32,976 nt of DNA, from assembly GCA_023139775.1 (NCBI GenBank), contig JAGLMY010000066.1:1-32976 (forward strand). The letters are read 5' to 3'. This document shows, in pieces, positions 22,793 through 31,397 of this stretch. The stretch is from a bacterium. GTDB lineage: Bacteria; Oederibacteriota; JAAXVQ01; JAUVAV01. The notes under the pieces were generated by a model that worked only from the letters and a program-made list of their open reading frames with translations, was not told the origin of the DNA and made no database searches. The translations under genes and the position numbers were made by a program. The first letter of the stretch is position 1; each line of letters begins with the position of its first letter.

Positions 22793-23515
22793 ATGGTTAA
22801 AAAACAGCAAGCGCCTGTCATTGTCGTAACCGGAGGAACCGGTTCTGGCAAAAGTACTGTGGCCGCGGTATTCAAAAAACTGGGGGCGCGGATTATTGAT
22901 GTGGACTGTTTTGCGCGTCGTCTTCTGAAACCCGGCACGCTTTCCTGGCATGAAATTTTATGGGAATTCTGCGGGGCCAAACTACATCACAAGAAAAACA
23001 TAAAAAAGTCGTTTGTGTCTGAAGATTTTGTGGATTTACATAATAATTCTTTGCCGGAATTACCGTGGGTAATTACGGTAGCCGGAGCGATTCGCCGGGA
23101 TAAACTCGGTGCTACGGTGTTTGCCAATCCGCAGGCGCTGGACGTGCTTAATAAAATTATGCACACACGTTTACGTAAGTTGTTGGATGCGAAAATAGCG
23201 CTGCATCGCAAACTGAGTCGAAAACCGTTGGTTTTGGATATGGCCGTTTATCCTGCCCGCGCGTTTCGCGGGCTGGGTGATGCGGTACTTTGGGTACGGG
23301 CACCAGGAGGATTGCGGGTTCAGCGCTTGGCTGACAGCAGACGTTTGAACATGGATGAGGCCAGTGCCCGGGTTACGGTCCAGTGGCGGGACGAAGAGTA
23401 CGAGAAAGTGGCTGATTTCATTCTGCCCAATTTAGGTTCTGACATGGATGTGAAGAAAGGGGCGCAGGAATTGTGGGCGCGTTTGCTTTCCCAAAGCAGT
23501 GGGGGATGCAAATAA
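22793..23515 (+). CDS. coaE: Dephospho-CoA kinase
   Basis: Last enzyme of coenzyme A synthesis: ATP-dependent 3'-phosphorylation of dephospho-CoA in the cytoplasm. The 240 residues are slightly longer than the usual 200 or so. P-loop GGTGSGKST (residues 14-22), the substrate-binding DVDCFARRLL (family DADxxAR), RRDKLGATVFANPQALDVLNKIMH and the lid-like VLWVRAPGGLRVQRL are recognisable. HPxV, often seen after the last helix, is degenerate here (MHTRL). The ribosome site before ATG 22793 is weak, perhaps because the upstream DNA was replaced by the island. Its stop overlaps the start of the first diguanylate cyclase by 1 nt, giving a coaE-dgc-dgc operon. Confidence 0.88.
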   Translation: MVKKQQAPVIVVTGGTGSGKSTVAAVFKKLGARIIDVDCFARRLLKPGTLSWHEILWEFCGAKLHHKKNIKKSFVSEDFVDLHNNSLPELPWVITVAGAIRRDKLGATVFANPQALDVLNKIMHTRLRKLLDAKIALHRKLSRKPLVLDMAVYPARAFRGLGDAVLWVRAPGGLRVQRLADSRRLNMDEASARVTVQWRDEEYEKVADFILPNLGSDMDVKKGAQELWARLLSQSSGGCK

Positions 23516-24936
23516 TGTTGAATTACTTTAAACAACATTCCAAGCAACGCTGGGTGTTGCCGGCCGCAGTGATCGGTGCTTATCCGGGGTTGGTAGTATT
23601 GGTTATGATCACTAATCAATTGGAATGGCTATCTTTAGCTGTATTGATTCCTATTGTTGGAATATTGGGTATCCGACCGGCTGTAGGGAACAGCCTGATG
23701 GCTTTTACGATTCTGTTTTTTTGGGTTGCCGGTCTACGTGAGGTTGATCAGGCAGTCCGCTCGGGGATGTGGTTTCATGTTCCGGTGGTGGTGTTGACTT
23801 GGGTTTTTTGTTTCATTTATCAGCACCGCACGCATGAAAAAGAATTGGGATATGAGAGCGCATTTTCTGATATCGAGGAGCGGCTGATTCTGATTCGTGA
23901 ACAGTACAAAACCGATCTGGTGGTCAATGTATCCAATCAGAAAAAAAATCAAAAATATTCTCTTTTGAATCGTGTTTCCCGTGTGCTGGGTTCACAATTG
24001 CAGCTCGACAAACTGGCCGATAAAATTATGCGGGAAGTGAGGGAAATTATCGGCGCGGAAGGGGGACACTATCTGTTGGTTATGAAATTCCCGGACAAAA
24101 GTGAACCGTTGATTCGTGGCATTACAGAAGAGCAGGAATTTAAAAAAATCACGGAAGATCAGTACGGTGCCTGGACTACACAACATCGTTCGACTTTGTT
24201 GGTGACTGACACCAATAATGATTTTCGTTTTAAATCGTTAGGACCCCAGGCTTTGGTACGAAGTCTTATGTTGGCTCCCATGCAGTCCGAGGGACATCTA
24301 ATCGGTGTTTTGCGGGCTGAGAGCCCAAGGCCGGATATTTTCAGCCAAGACGATGTCCGCTTATTTACTATTATTGCTGATTTGGCCGGTGTGTCCGCAG
24401 AAAACGCCAGGCTTTACCAATATGCGCAGGAACTGGCCATGACTGATGGCTTGACGGGCCTTTACTTACGACGTTTTTTTAATCAGCGATTTGAAGAGGA
24501 ATTGAGCCGTTATCGTGAACATGGGACTTCCTTCTCTCTCTTGATTTTGGATTTAGATCATTTTAAACGGATCAATGATCGTATGGGTCATCTGGCCGGA
24601 GACCAAATACTGGCGCAATTGGGTGAGCGCCTACGAGCGGAAGCACGGGTTGCTGATTTGCTGTGTCGCTTTGGCGGGGAAGAATTTGCCGTTATTCTAT
24701 CCAACACCAATGTGGAAGGTGCTTTGGTCATGGCAGAGCGCATTCGTTCACACATTGCGCAACATGAATTTATAGCCGCGGGAACTTCTTTGCACATAAC
24801 CATTAGTGTTGGTGTTGGAGAATGCCCTCGTCATGGTGTGGAAATGAACGAATTGGTACGAGTAACCGATGCTGCGTTGTATCAGGCCAAGCGCAGCGGT
24901 CGTAATCGCGTCATATTGGCAGGGGGGGCGGCATGA
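23515..24936 (+). CDS. Membrane GAF-GGDEF diguanylate cyclase, with I-site
   Basis: Predicted to make cyclic di-GMP from two GTP. The 473 residues start with three or four membrane segments (about residues 13-105), then a coiled linker, a GAF sensor domain (about 160-305, SRVLGSQLQLDKLADKIM onward) and a GGDEF domain. The active site reads GGEEF (387-391). Five residues upstream is RVAD (378-381), a match to the RxxD product-inhibition site, so feedback control by c-di-GMP is likely. Start ATG 23515 overlaps the coaE stop and is preceded by GGGGGA; the ATG at 23473 inside coaE is less likely. It overlaps the next, paralogous cyclase gene by 4 nt. Confidence 0.9.
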   Translation: MLNYFKQHSKQRWVLPAAVIGAYPGLVVLVMITNQLEWLSLAVLIPIVGILGIRPAVGNSLMAFTILFFWVAGLREVDQAVRSGMWFHVPVVVLTWVFCFIYQHRTHEKELGYESAFSDIEERLILIREQYKTDLVVNVSNQKKNQKYSLLNRVSRVLGSQLQLDKLADKIMREVREIIGAEGGHYLLVMKFPDKSEPLIRGITEEQEFKKITEDQYGAWTTQHRSTLLVTDTNNDFRFKSLGPQALVRSLMLAPMQSEGHLIGVLRAESPRPDIFSQDDVRLFTIIADLAGVSAENARLYQYAQELAMTDGLTGLYLRRFFNQRFEEELSRYREHGTSFSLLILDLDHFKRINDRMGHLAGDQILAQLGERLRAEARVADLLCRFGGEEFAVILSNTNVEGALVMAERIRSHIAQHEFIAAGTSLHITISVGVGECPRHGVEMNELVRVTDAALYQAKRSGRNRVILAGGAA

Positions 24937-26366
24937 CGCGCAAACAGAAACATTACGGGGTTTTAATCGCCGGCTATATTCTGGTCTTAAGTCTAATGCT
25001 GCTGAGTCAGGGGGCGGAAGTAATTGGTAAATTTTCTTTATTATTACTGCCTTTAGTTTTATTGGCCGGAATATTGGAAGAAAATTTTGGAGCTATGGTC
25101 TTTACGGTGCTGGCCACGTTTGCCATTGTGGGTGCTTATCTCATCCAATGGATTCCACAAGCTCCTGCTGTCACGCAGGTGGTTTGTTTGGGTTGTCTTT
25201 ATGGTGTGGTGGCGTTATATAACAAAGATCGTGATTTGGGATACAAGCTGTTTCGACGGCGTATGGACCCCAAAGACAAAGAACTATTGAAGGTGGAGCG
25301 CAAAGCCTTTGTGATCCGGCGGCAGATTGAGGGATATAATAAGCGTCTGAAAGCCTTGATCAAACTCTATGAAGTTGCCAAAAAGCTGTCTGGTATTTTG
25401 AAATTGGAAAGTATGTTGGATGAGGCACGTTTGGAAGTAGCGCAGGTTCTGCCGCATCATTTTAGCGCCCAGTCTGATGAAGATGTACGCTTAGCGTTTT
25501 ATATTCCGGAGGAAGAATCCAGTGATTTTCAACGGGCGGAAACACAGGAACACGAAATATCCGATGAGGGATTTCCTGATGTTCTTCAAACCGAGAACCT
25601 GCGAATCTGGTTGGGAGAGACTTTTAGTTCTTTGCGCATAAAGGAAATGACCTCTGATCCGCGTTTTCACAGCTTGTGTCAGGCCATGCCGTTTCGGTCC
25701 ATGTTGATTATTCCATTGGTTATGCATGAAATTGTGATTGGTATCATGGCCTTGGGCTCTAACCAGCCGGGATCTTTTTCTCCCCAGGATTTTAAGCAGA
25801 CCGAAGTTTTGGGAAAACAGATTGTATTTGCCTTGCGCAAAGCCTTGTTGTATCGGAAGGTACAAACCCTTTCCTTTACCGACAGTCAGACGGGGTTGTA
25901 CGTTCACCGTTTCTTCCAGGACCGGTTGCGGGAAGAATTGCATCGGGCAGAGCGCTACCACCAGCCGCTCTCGTTGATTATGCTGGATATGGATCACTTT
26001 AAAAATATCAACGACAAATACGGGCATCAAGTCGGTGATGCGGTTTTGGTGGAGAGTGCGGCGAGAATTAAGGAAATGGCGGGGGAAATAGCACTGGTGG
26101 CGAGATATGGGGGTGAAGAATTTGCCGTCCTGCTGCCCAACACAACCAAGGCGGGAGCCGAACAGGTGGCGCGATCCATCAATACTTTTTTAAAATCCTC
26201 ACCCATTGATGTGGGCGAGTTAAAATTGAACCTGACCATTTCGGGTGGGGTAAGTATGTATCCGGACGACGCGTACTCCAGAGAAGCCTTGATTACCACC
26301 GCGGACACGGCTTTGTATCAGGCCAAACGGAATGGCCGTGATTTGGTCCGAGTGTATGAATCGTAA
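24933..26366 (+). CDS. Membrane GAF-GGDEF diguanylate cyclase, without I-site
   Basis: Paralogue of the preceding gene with the same layout over 477 residues: two to four N-terminal membrane segments (about 8-95), a basic and helical linker (YKLFRRRMDPKDKELLKVER), a GAF domain (about 140-310) and a GGDEF domain with the active signature GGEEF (393-397). The I-site position reads GEIA (384-387) instead of RxxD, so product inhibition at this site should be lost. The GAF domain is more divergent than in its partner, suggesting a different signal. ATGA overlap with the upstream gene implies translational coupling and a fixed ratio. The operon ends 13 nt before the rho promoter. Confidence 0.9.
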   Translation: MTRKQKHYGVLIAGYILVLSLMLLSQGAEVIGKFSLLLLPLVLLAGILEENFGAMVFTVLATFAIVGAYLIQWIPQAPAVTQVVCLGCLYGVVALYNKDRDLGYKLFRRRMDPKDKELLKVERKAFVIRRQIEGYNKRLKALIKLYEVAKKLSGILKLESMLDEARLEVAQVLPHHFSAQSDEDVRLAFYIPEEESSDFQRAETQEHEISDEGFPDVLQTENLRIWLGETFSSLRIKEMTSDPRFHSLCQAMPFRSMLIIPLVMHEIVIGIMALGSNQPGSFSPQDFKQTEVLGKQIVFALRKALLYRKVQTLSFTDSQTGLYVHRFFQDRLREELHRAERYHQPLSLIMLDMDHFKNINDKYGHQVGDAVLVESAARIKEMAGEIALVARYGGEEFAVLLPNTTKAGAEQVARSINTFLKSSPIDVGELKLNLTISGGVSMYPDDAYSREALITTADTALYQAKRNGRDLVRVYES

Positions 26367-26379
26367 AGCAAAAAATGAA

Positions 26380-26408
26380 TTGACAGAATTTTAAAGCTTG
26401 GCTATACT
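26380..26408 (+). promoter_or_regulatory. Near-consensus sigma-70 promoter for rho
   Basis: TTGACA (26380-26385), 17-nt spacer, TATACT (26403-26408). This is the best promoter match in the window. Transcription from about 26415 leaves a leader of roughly 245 nt before the rho ATG. Confidence 0.85.
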
Positions 26409-26659
26409 CATTTTTGTCTACCAAGACGGAACGATGCTATGCACCTATCGTGCCGTTACCCCGCAATTTTTGGATTCCATTCTCTAGGCGATAAACAGTT
26501 GGAGTGGTTTAGATAGTGTGATAAAAAAGTAAACCTTTGAAAAGGTGTTGCCGTTACTTAAAATATAACCAACCTTAATAATAGTCCGATCACTGGATCA
26601 AAAATATTTTCATCTAGCGATACCTGTAGATTAATTCTCCCAGCGAGAAAGGAAATCGT
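26409..26659 (+). promoter_or_regulatory. Long structured 5' leader of rho
   Basis: There is no ORF with a ribosome site. Two stem-loops are visible. One is ACGGAACGAT / ATCGTGCCGT (26426-26435, 26447-26456; 9 of 10 pairs), right at the transcript start. The other is a two-part hairpin with outer AAGTAA/TTACTT (26527-26532, 26554-26559) and inner ACCTTT/AAAGGT. In E. coli rho is autoregulated by attenuation in its leader, so a comparable role is plausible, but no mechanism can be read here. Confidence 0.5.
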
Positions 26660-27907
26660 ATGAACATTACAGAACTGAAACATAAAAGCATCTCTGATTT
26701 AAACAGCTTGGCGAAGAAGCTAAAGCTGGCGAATGTGTCCGGCTTGAAAACACAAGAACTAATATTTAAGATCATTGAAGCCCAATCTTCGAAAAATGGT
26801 GAGATTACGGCTGAAGGTGTGCTGGAAGTTCTTCCGGACGGATTCGGTTTCATGCGTTCGCCGGATTACAATTACCTGCCCGGACCGGATGACATCTATG
26901 TGTCTCCTTCGCAGATTCGACGCTTTGATTTACGCACAGGTGATACCATTACCGGTCAGGTGCGGCCTCCCAAAGAAGGCGAACGTTATTTTGCCCTGCT
27001 GAAAGTCGAGAAAATCAATTTTGATACGCCCGAGAAACAGGCGGATAAAATTCTATTTGATAATTTAACCCCGATTCATCCCGTGGAAAAAATCAAATTG
27101 GAACACACCAAAGGAGATATCAGCAGCCGGATTATGGATCTGTTGATTCCAATCGGAAAAGGGCAACGAGGACTGATTGTTGCTCCACCGCGAACCGGCA
27201 AGACCATCTTATTGCAGAAAATTGCCAATGCCATTACTGAAAACAACCCGGATATATGGTTAATTGTCTTGCTCATTGATGAGCGTCCGGAAGAAGTCAC
27301 GGACATGCAGCGTTCGGTCAAAGGTGAGGTTGTCTCTTCTACCTTTGATGAACCTGCGGATAGGCACGTGCAGGTAGCGGACATGGTTATTGAAAAAGCT
27401 AAACGCTTGGTTGAGCATAAACGGGATGTGGTTATTCTCCTGGATTCCATCACTCGTCTGGGACGGGCGCACAATACCATTATACCCTCTTCCGGCAAGA
27501 TTTTGTCTGGTGGTGTGGATTCTACTGCTCTGCAGCGACCGAAACGGTTTTTTGGCGCAGCCCGGGCGTTGGAAGAAGGCGGCAGCTTAACCATCATCGC
27601 CACCGCGCTGGTGGATACAGGCAGCCGCATGGATGAGGTTATTTTTGAGGAATTTAAGGGTACTGGTAATATGGAATTATGCTTGGACCGCAAGTTGGTG
27701 GAAAAACGTGTTTTTCCGGCTATTGATATTCAACGCTCCGGAACCCGTAAAGAGGAACTTTTAATTCCGCCGGATGATTTAGCTCGAATCTGGTTGCTGA
27801 GAAAAGTCTTGAATCCGATATCAGTGGTCGAAGTTATGGAATTATTGTTGGACAAAATGGGAAAAACCAAAAATAATAAGGCTTTTCTCGATGCTATGAA
27901 TACCTGA
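26660..27907 (+). CDS. rho: Transcription termination factor Rho
   Basis: Hexameric RNA-dependent ATPase that ends transcription; 415 residues, the compact form without a long N-terminal insertion. The N-terminal helical domain ([19 protein letters not shown]) leads into the cold-shock-like RNA-binding domain ([20 protein letters not shown]). The ATPase core shows Walker A APPRTGKT (residues 175-182), Walker [18 protein letters not shown], the Q/R-loop region and the GTRKEELLI segment. Start ATG 26660 follows AAAGGAAA. Order rho-rpmE-prfA-prmC is conserved in many bacteria. Repeat elements lie in the spacer before rpmE. Confidence 0.97.
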   Translation: MNITELKHKSISDLNSLAKKLKLANVSGLKTQELIFKIIEAQSSKNGEITAEGVLEVLPDGFGFMRSPDYNYLPGPDDIYVSPSQIRRFDLRTGDTITGQVRPPKEGERYFALLKVEKINFDTPEKQADKILFDNLTPIHPVEKIKLEHTKGDISSRIMDLLIPIGKGQRGLIVAPPRTGKTILLQKIANAITENNPDIWLIVLLIDERPEEVTDMQRSVKGEVVSSTFDEPADRHVQVADMVIEKAKRLVEHKRDVVILLDSITRLGRAHNTIIPSSGKILSGGVDSTALQRPKRFFGAARALEEGGSLTIIATALVDTGSRMDEVIFEEFKGTGNMELCLDRKLVEKRVFPAIDIQRSGTRKEELLIPPDDLARIWLLRKVLNPISVVEVMELLLDKMGKTKNNKAFLDAMNT

Positions 27908-27928
27908 TTTAACCTGCGAAATATTTGG

Positions 27929-28129
27929 GTAACATGTCAGTGAACTAATGAAACCAAAATTAGCCGCCGATGAACGCAGATAGACGCAGATAATTTTAAT
28001 CGTAGGGGCACCCCTTGCGGGTGCCCTTCAAATTAAAACCAGGGCAGGGGCAAGCCCTGCCCCTACGGGAATATAAAAATCCTGCGGGTATGGCAGCCTT
28101 TGTTTAACTGTAGTTCACTGACATATTAC
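27929..28129. mobile_element. IS66-like MITE, copy B (201 bp), with nested repeats
   Basis: The ends GTAACATGTCAGTGAACT (27929) and AGTTCACTGACATATTAC (ending 28129) are 18-bp inverted repeats with one mismatch. The right 45 bp match the inverted left end of copy A. Inside are a CCGCCGATGAACGC segment (27964-27991, 26 of 28 identical to 29809-29836) and two GTAGGGGC hairpins in opposite orientation (28003-28027, 28041-28067). No ORF. It occupies most of the rho-rpmE spacer. Confidence 0.72.
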
Positions 28130-28190
28130 TATTTTTGTTGGAAATTTCTTGCTTATTCATAGGCGGTATGATAGGATACGCACCTTAAAA

Positions 28191-28218
28191 GTAGGGGTGA
28201 CCTGCAGGTCACCCCTAC
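28191..28218. repeat. 28-bp perfect palindrome before rpmE
   Basis: GTAGGGGTGACCTG and its exact reverse complement are joined with no loop. It begins 60 nt before the rpmE start and would lie in or just upstream of the rpmE leader. Same family as the copy at 31398-31433, with T for C at one position in each arm, so pairing is kept. Confidence 0.9.
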
Positions 28219-28250
28219 AAATTACGTAGATTTACCTGGAGGAAAGACAA

Positions 28251-28460
28251 GTGAAACCAAAGATTCATCCGAAATACGAGGCAACCACCTTTGCCTGTGC
28301 CTGTGGCAGTGTATTTGAAACCCGTTCGACCATTCCACCCAAAACACGTGTGGAAATCTGTTCTGCGTGTCATCCGTTTTTTACCGGCACACAGAAATTA
28401 GTCGACACGGCTGGGCGTGTTGAGAAGTTTCGCCGTCGTTACAAAATTAAAGAATCCTAG
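28251..28460 (+). CDS. rpmE: Ribosomal protein L31, zinc-binding (C+) form
   Basis: Large-subunit protein L31, 69 residues. Four Cys at positions 16, 18, 37 and 40 (FACACGS and EICSACHPF) are the canonical zinc site, so this is the C+ type that doubles as a zinc reserve in Bacillus. The family motif [20 protein letters not shown] is intact. Start is GTG 28251, supported by GGAGG about 10 nt upstream. It is flanked on both sides by mobile repeats (MITE copies B and D), which separate it from rho and prfA. Confidence 0.95.
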   Translation: MKPKIHPKYEATTFACACGSVFETRSTIPPKTRVEICSACHPFFTGTQKLVDTAGRVEKFRRRYKIKES

Positions 28461-28479
28461 CACGCTGCTTAAGTTTAAT

Positions 28480-28537
28480 AAAACTCACCGTTGTTCTATG
28501 TTCCTCTGGGAGCGCAGACCGGTGAGTTTTGTATTTT
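28480..28537 (+). terminator. Probable terminator after rpmE
   Basis: AAAACTCACCG (28480-28490) pairs perfectly with CGGTGAGTTTT (28520-28530). The 29-nt loop may fold further (TCTG ... CAGA). A T-rich stretch (GTATTTTA) follows. The large loop makes this less certain than the other terminators in the window. Confidence 0.55.
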
Positions 28538-28572
28538 AAAGCACAGGTGCCAACAGGAGTGTTCAGTTTTTT

Positions 28573-28651
28573 GTAACATATTAGTGAAGTGCTGTGCTTT
28601 GTCAAATAAATCAGCAGACCATATGTCTTTCTCGCTTCACTGACCTGTTAC
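28573..28651. mobile_element. IS66-like MITE, copy D (79 bp) with an 8-bp target duplication
   Basis: The ends GTAACATATTAGTGAAG (28573) and CTTCACTGACCTGTTAC (ending 28651) are inverted repeats with 3 mismatches in 17. The direct repeat AGTTTTTT immediately flanks both sides (28565-28572 and 28652-28659), as expected of a transposition footprint. From memory, 8-bp duplications and GTAA ends are both typical of IS66. It lies 55 nt upstream of the prfA ATG and may influence prfA expression. Confidence 0.75.
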
Positions 28652-28706
28652 AGTTTTTTAAAACCAGACCGCAAAAATCAAACCAATTACATTGAGTGTG
28701 GTAATC

Positions 28707-29765
28707 ATGTGGGATAAATTAAAGCAGATCGAAGAAAAATATAAGCGTTTGGAAGAAGACATGTCTAATCCGGAACTGATCAATGATCAGGAAAAGTACC
28801 GGAAAGTTGTGCAAGCGCATTCGGCGTTGACCGAGGTCGTCGAAGCGATTCAACGCCATCGTAAACTGACCGGTGAACGCGACGATGCCAAAGAGCTGGC
28901 TGTGGGAGAAGGTGAGTTGGCGGAATTGGCTCAGGAGGAAGTGGCAGAGTTAAGCGAAAAGGTGGCTGCCACTGAATCGGATCTAAAGCAGTTGCTCATC
29001 GCCCGTGATCCGCATGACGGAAAAAATGTTTTTGTGGAAATCAGGGCTGGTACCGGCGGGGACGAAGCGGGATTGTTTTCTGCGGATCTGTACCGTATGT
29101 ACGGACGTTATGCGGAAGCCAAAGGCTGGAAAGTCAGTGTAATTGACGGAAATGTCACGGAATTAGGTGGTTATAAGGAAATAGTTTTCCAGATTACAGG
29201 CAAAGAAGTATATCGGTTTATGAAATTTGAGGCCGGCGTACATCGCGTGCAGCGTGTGCCTAAGACTGAAGCGTCCGGCCGAATTCACACCTCGGCTGTG
29301 ACAGTTGCTGTCTTGCCGGAAGCAGACGAAGTGGATGCTGCCATTAATCCGGCAGAACTGCGAATAGATATTTTCTGTTCTTCCGGGCCGGGCGGTCAGA
29401 GTGTGAATACCACTTATTCTGCAATTCGGATTACCCATCTGCCAACCGGCATTGTGGTTCAATGTCAGGATGAACGTTCGCAGACCAAAAACAAGGCCAA
29501 GGCTATGAAAGTGTTGCACGCTCGTCTGCAAAAGAAAATGGAAGAAGAACAAGCCGAAAATTTAGCGGCTGACCGCAAATCTCAGGTTGGGAGCGGAGAT
29601 CGCAGTGAGAAGATCCGTACTTATAATTTCCCCCAAAACCGAGTGACTGATCACCGTGTTGGCATTTCACTGTATAATCTGGAAGCTTTTATGAACGGTG
29701 ATATTGAGGGACTGATTCGCAAACTGCAAGAAGCTGACCAGGCGGACAAACTCGCGGCAGAATAA
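28707..29765 (+). CDS. prfA: Peptide chain release factor 1
   Basis: Class I release factor for UAA and UAG, 352 residues from ATG 28707. The codon-recognition tripeptide PxT is PKT at residues 185-187 (HRVQRVPKTEASGRIHTS), which identifies RF1 rather than RF2 (SPF). The catalytic GGQ is at 229-231 (SSGPGGQSVNT). The gene for PrmC, the enzyme that methylates this Gln, lies about 0.8 kb downstream. The start MWDKLKQIEEKY aligns with family N-termini; the in-frame TTG at 28692 would add five residues. The ribosome site is poor (GTGTGG), perhaps because the upstream region was disturbed by MITE copy D. Confidence 0.96.
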   Translation: MWDKLKQIEEKYKRLEEDMSNPELINDQEKYRKVVQAHSALTEVVEAIQRHRKLTGERDDAKELAVGEGELAELAQEEVAELSEKVAATESDLKQLLIARDPHDGKNVFVEIRAGTGGDEAGLFSADLYRMYGRYAEAKGWKVSVIDGNVTELGGYKEIVFQITGKEVYRFMKFEAGVHRVQRVPKTEASGRIHTSAVTVAVLPEADEVDAAINPAELRIDIFCSSGPGGQSVNTTYSAIRITHLPTGIVVQCQDERSQTKNKAKAMKVLHARLQKKMEEEQAENLAADRKSQVGSGDRSEKIRTYNFPQNRVTDHRVGISLYNLEAFMNGDIEGLIRKLQEADQADKLAAE

Positions 29766-29808
29766 TATCTTAATTCTCAAATTCTTTCCAAAAGGGAAAG
29801 AAAATTAA

Positions 29809-29896
29809 CCGCCGATGAACGCAAATAAACGCAGATATTTTTAGCTTAATGGATATAAATGATTTTTAATTTGCGTATATCGGCGTGTATCGGCGG
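29809..29896. repeat. CCGCCGATGAACGC inverted repeat after prfA
   Basis: The left arm (29809-29836) starts CCGCCGATGAACGC. The right arm (29869-29896) is its approximate reverse complement, with about 22 of 28 positions pairing. The left arm is nearly identical to a single arm found inside MITE copy B. It lies between the convergent prfA and DUF1284 genes. No T-tract. Confidence 0.75.
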
Positions 29897-29922
29897 CTAA
29901 ATTTGATTCCGGCTTGTCCGGG

Positions 29923-30351
29923 TTAAGAATCCAGGTTGAAGTGTTTGCGCAAATTGCGATAACCTTCAGCGCAGGTGCCGAGCGGTTGCCACTCGCAGCC
30001 AACGCAGATTTGCATAAACTCTTTTTCGGAAAGATTAGCAATACGTTCGTTAATTTCAGGTAAGGGATAAGGGTACCCGGGTTTAAGTTTGAGTGTTCGA
30101 AGAGTGCGGTGGTCCAATTCCGCGGCAGCACGACCTCGGATGCCTAATTTTTCCGGGGAGCATTCGTATTCATGATGAGGACAGCTCCGGCAGATATTAT
30201 CCAAACCCGGTTTGACAATGATGGTTTTTACCCGGCCGGATTTAATGATACGTGAGATACGGGCCATCTCGCTGATGAACTCCGGCGAGTAGCCATACCC
30301 GATAAAACCCAAACGGCAGAGAATATGATGTGGACGTAAAATCAGAGTCAT
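29923..30351 (-). CDS. DUF1284 family protein, Cys-rich
   Basis: Protein of 142 residues of the DUF1284 family; no biochemical role is known to me. It opens with the family hallmark LRPHHILCRLGFIGYGYSPEF and has two Cys groups, DNICRSCPHHEYEC and ICVGCEWQPLGTC, that could bind a metal or Fe-S cluster. I place the start at 30351 so that the protein begins MTLILRPHH, as relatives do; an ATG at 30369 is possible, and the longer frame to 30435 is unlikely. It is the only minus-strand gene between prfA and prmC and interrupts that conserved pair. Its 3' end faces the prfA inverted repeat. Confidence 0.85.
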   Translation of the reverse strand: MTLILRPHHILCRLGFIGYGYSPEFISEMARISRIIKSGRVKTIIVKPGLDNICRSCPHHEYECSPEKLGIRGRAAAELDHRTLRTLKLKPGYPYPLPEINERIANLSEKEFMQICVGCEWQPLGTCAEGYRNLRKHFNLDS

Positions 30352-30533
30352 GCTATCACTCGCTTTCATTGACCTGTGAATCGGTTCTCGTTTTCTAATA
30401 TAATCCAGGCATTGGCATGGAAAAAGCGAAAGCAAGAAGTAGGATAGGTCTGAAAAAGCATTAGTTTAAAAAAATCACATGAGCTATGTTAAATTATGAA
30501 TCACTTAAAGTCAATCAAAATGGATTCTAAAAA

Positions 30534-31397
30534 ATGAAAAAAACAATCTCACTTAATGAACTCTATACCTGGGCAAAGGCAAAATTGAAACTGGCTCAAA
30601 TTGAAGTACCGGATAAAACGGCCGGATATTTGCTGGCTGAAATTCTCAAATTACCGAAGTCCAAATTAGTCACGCAGCCGGATTTTACCATTAGTGAGCA
30701 GCACAGCAAAAAAATCAAAACAGCAGTAAGCTCTCGTTGCCGGCATGTTCCCCTGCAGTACATTCTGGGTACAGAGGATTTTTGGAGTATGTCCCTGCGT
30801 GTGGGCAAAGGGGTTCTGATTCCACGTCCGGAAACAGAGCTTATACTCGAGGAAACCAGACGCTGTGTGCAAAGTCAATCTTCGCCCGGTCCGATTGCGG
30901 ATTTAGGAACCGGTTCCGGGAATTTGGCCTTAGCACTGAGCAAGGAATACCCAAGGAAAACAATTTATGCCGTGGATACTTCAGCTGCGGCATTGAGATG
31001 GGCCAGAATGAACCGGACCCGGGTAAGAAGGAAAAACGTGCGATTTTACCAAGGGAACGCAGAACAACCGCTGCCGCAAAAAGTGCGAGGTACTTTTTCC
31101 TTGGTAGTCTCGAATCCGCCGTATATTCCGAGCACAGATTTAAAAATCCTGCAACCTGAAGTGCAGCATGAACCTCGACAAGCGCTGGATGGGGGAAAAG
31201 ACGGGCTGAAATTGGTCCGGAAAATGATTCGAGCTGCGCAGATATTACTTCGGCCAAACGGTTTGTTTATATGTGAGTTGGGAATTGGACAAGCCGAACA
31301 AGTGATTTGTCTCATGGGAGCCGGAGGTTTTGGTATCCAAAATGTTGTGCACGATTGGCAAAAAATAGAGCGTGTGATCACTGCGAAGAAAAGATGA
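30534..31397 (+). CDS. prmC: Release factor glutamine methyltransferase
   Basis: SAM-dependent N5-methyltransferase for the Gln of the GGQ motif in RF1 and RF2, 287 residues. It has the N-terminal helical release-factor-binding domain, then PLQYILGTEDFWSM and VLIPRPETELI, the SAM motif DLGTGSGN (123-130), and the catalytic NPPY at 194-197 (VVSNPPYIPSTD). Start ATG 30534 has only a weak GGA site. The substrate gene prfA is just upstream, separated by the opposing DUF1284 gene, so prmC probably needs its own promoter in 30352-30533. A 36-bp perfect palindrome begins at the base after the stop codon. Confidence 0.95.
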   Translation: MKKTISLNELYTWAKAKLKLAQIEVPDKTAGYLLAEILKLPKSKLVTQPDFTISEQHSKKIKTAVSSRCRHVPLQYILGTEDFWSMSLRVGKGVLIPRPETELILEETRRCVQSQSSPGPIADLGTGSGNLALALSKEYPRKTIYAVDTSAAALRWARMNRTRVRRKNVRFYQGNAEQPLPQKVRGTFSLVVSNPPYIPSTDLKILQPEVQHEPRQALDGGKDGLKLVRKMIRAAQILLRPNGLFICELGIGQAEQVICLMGAGGFGIQNVVHDWQKIERVITAKKR

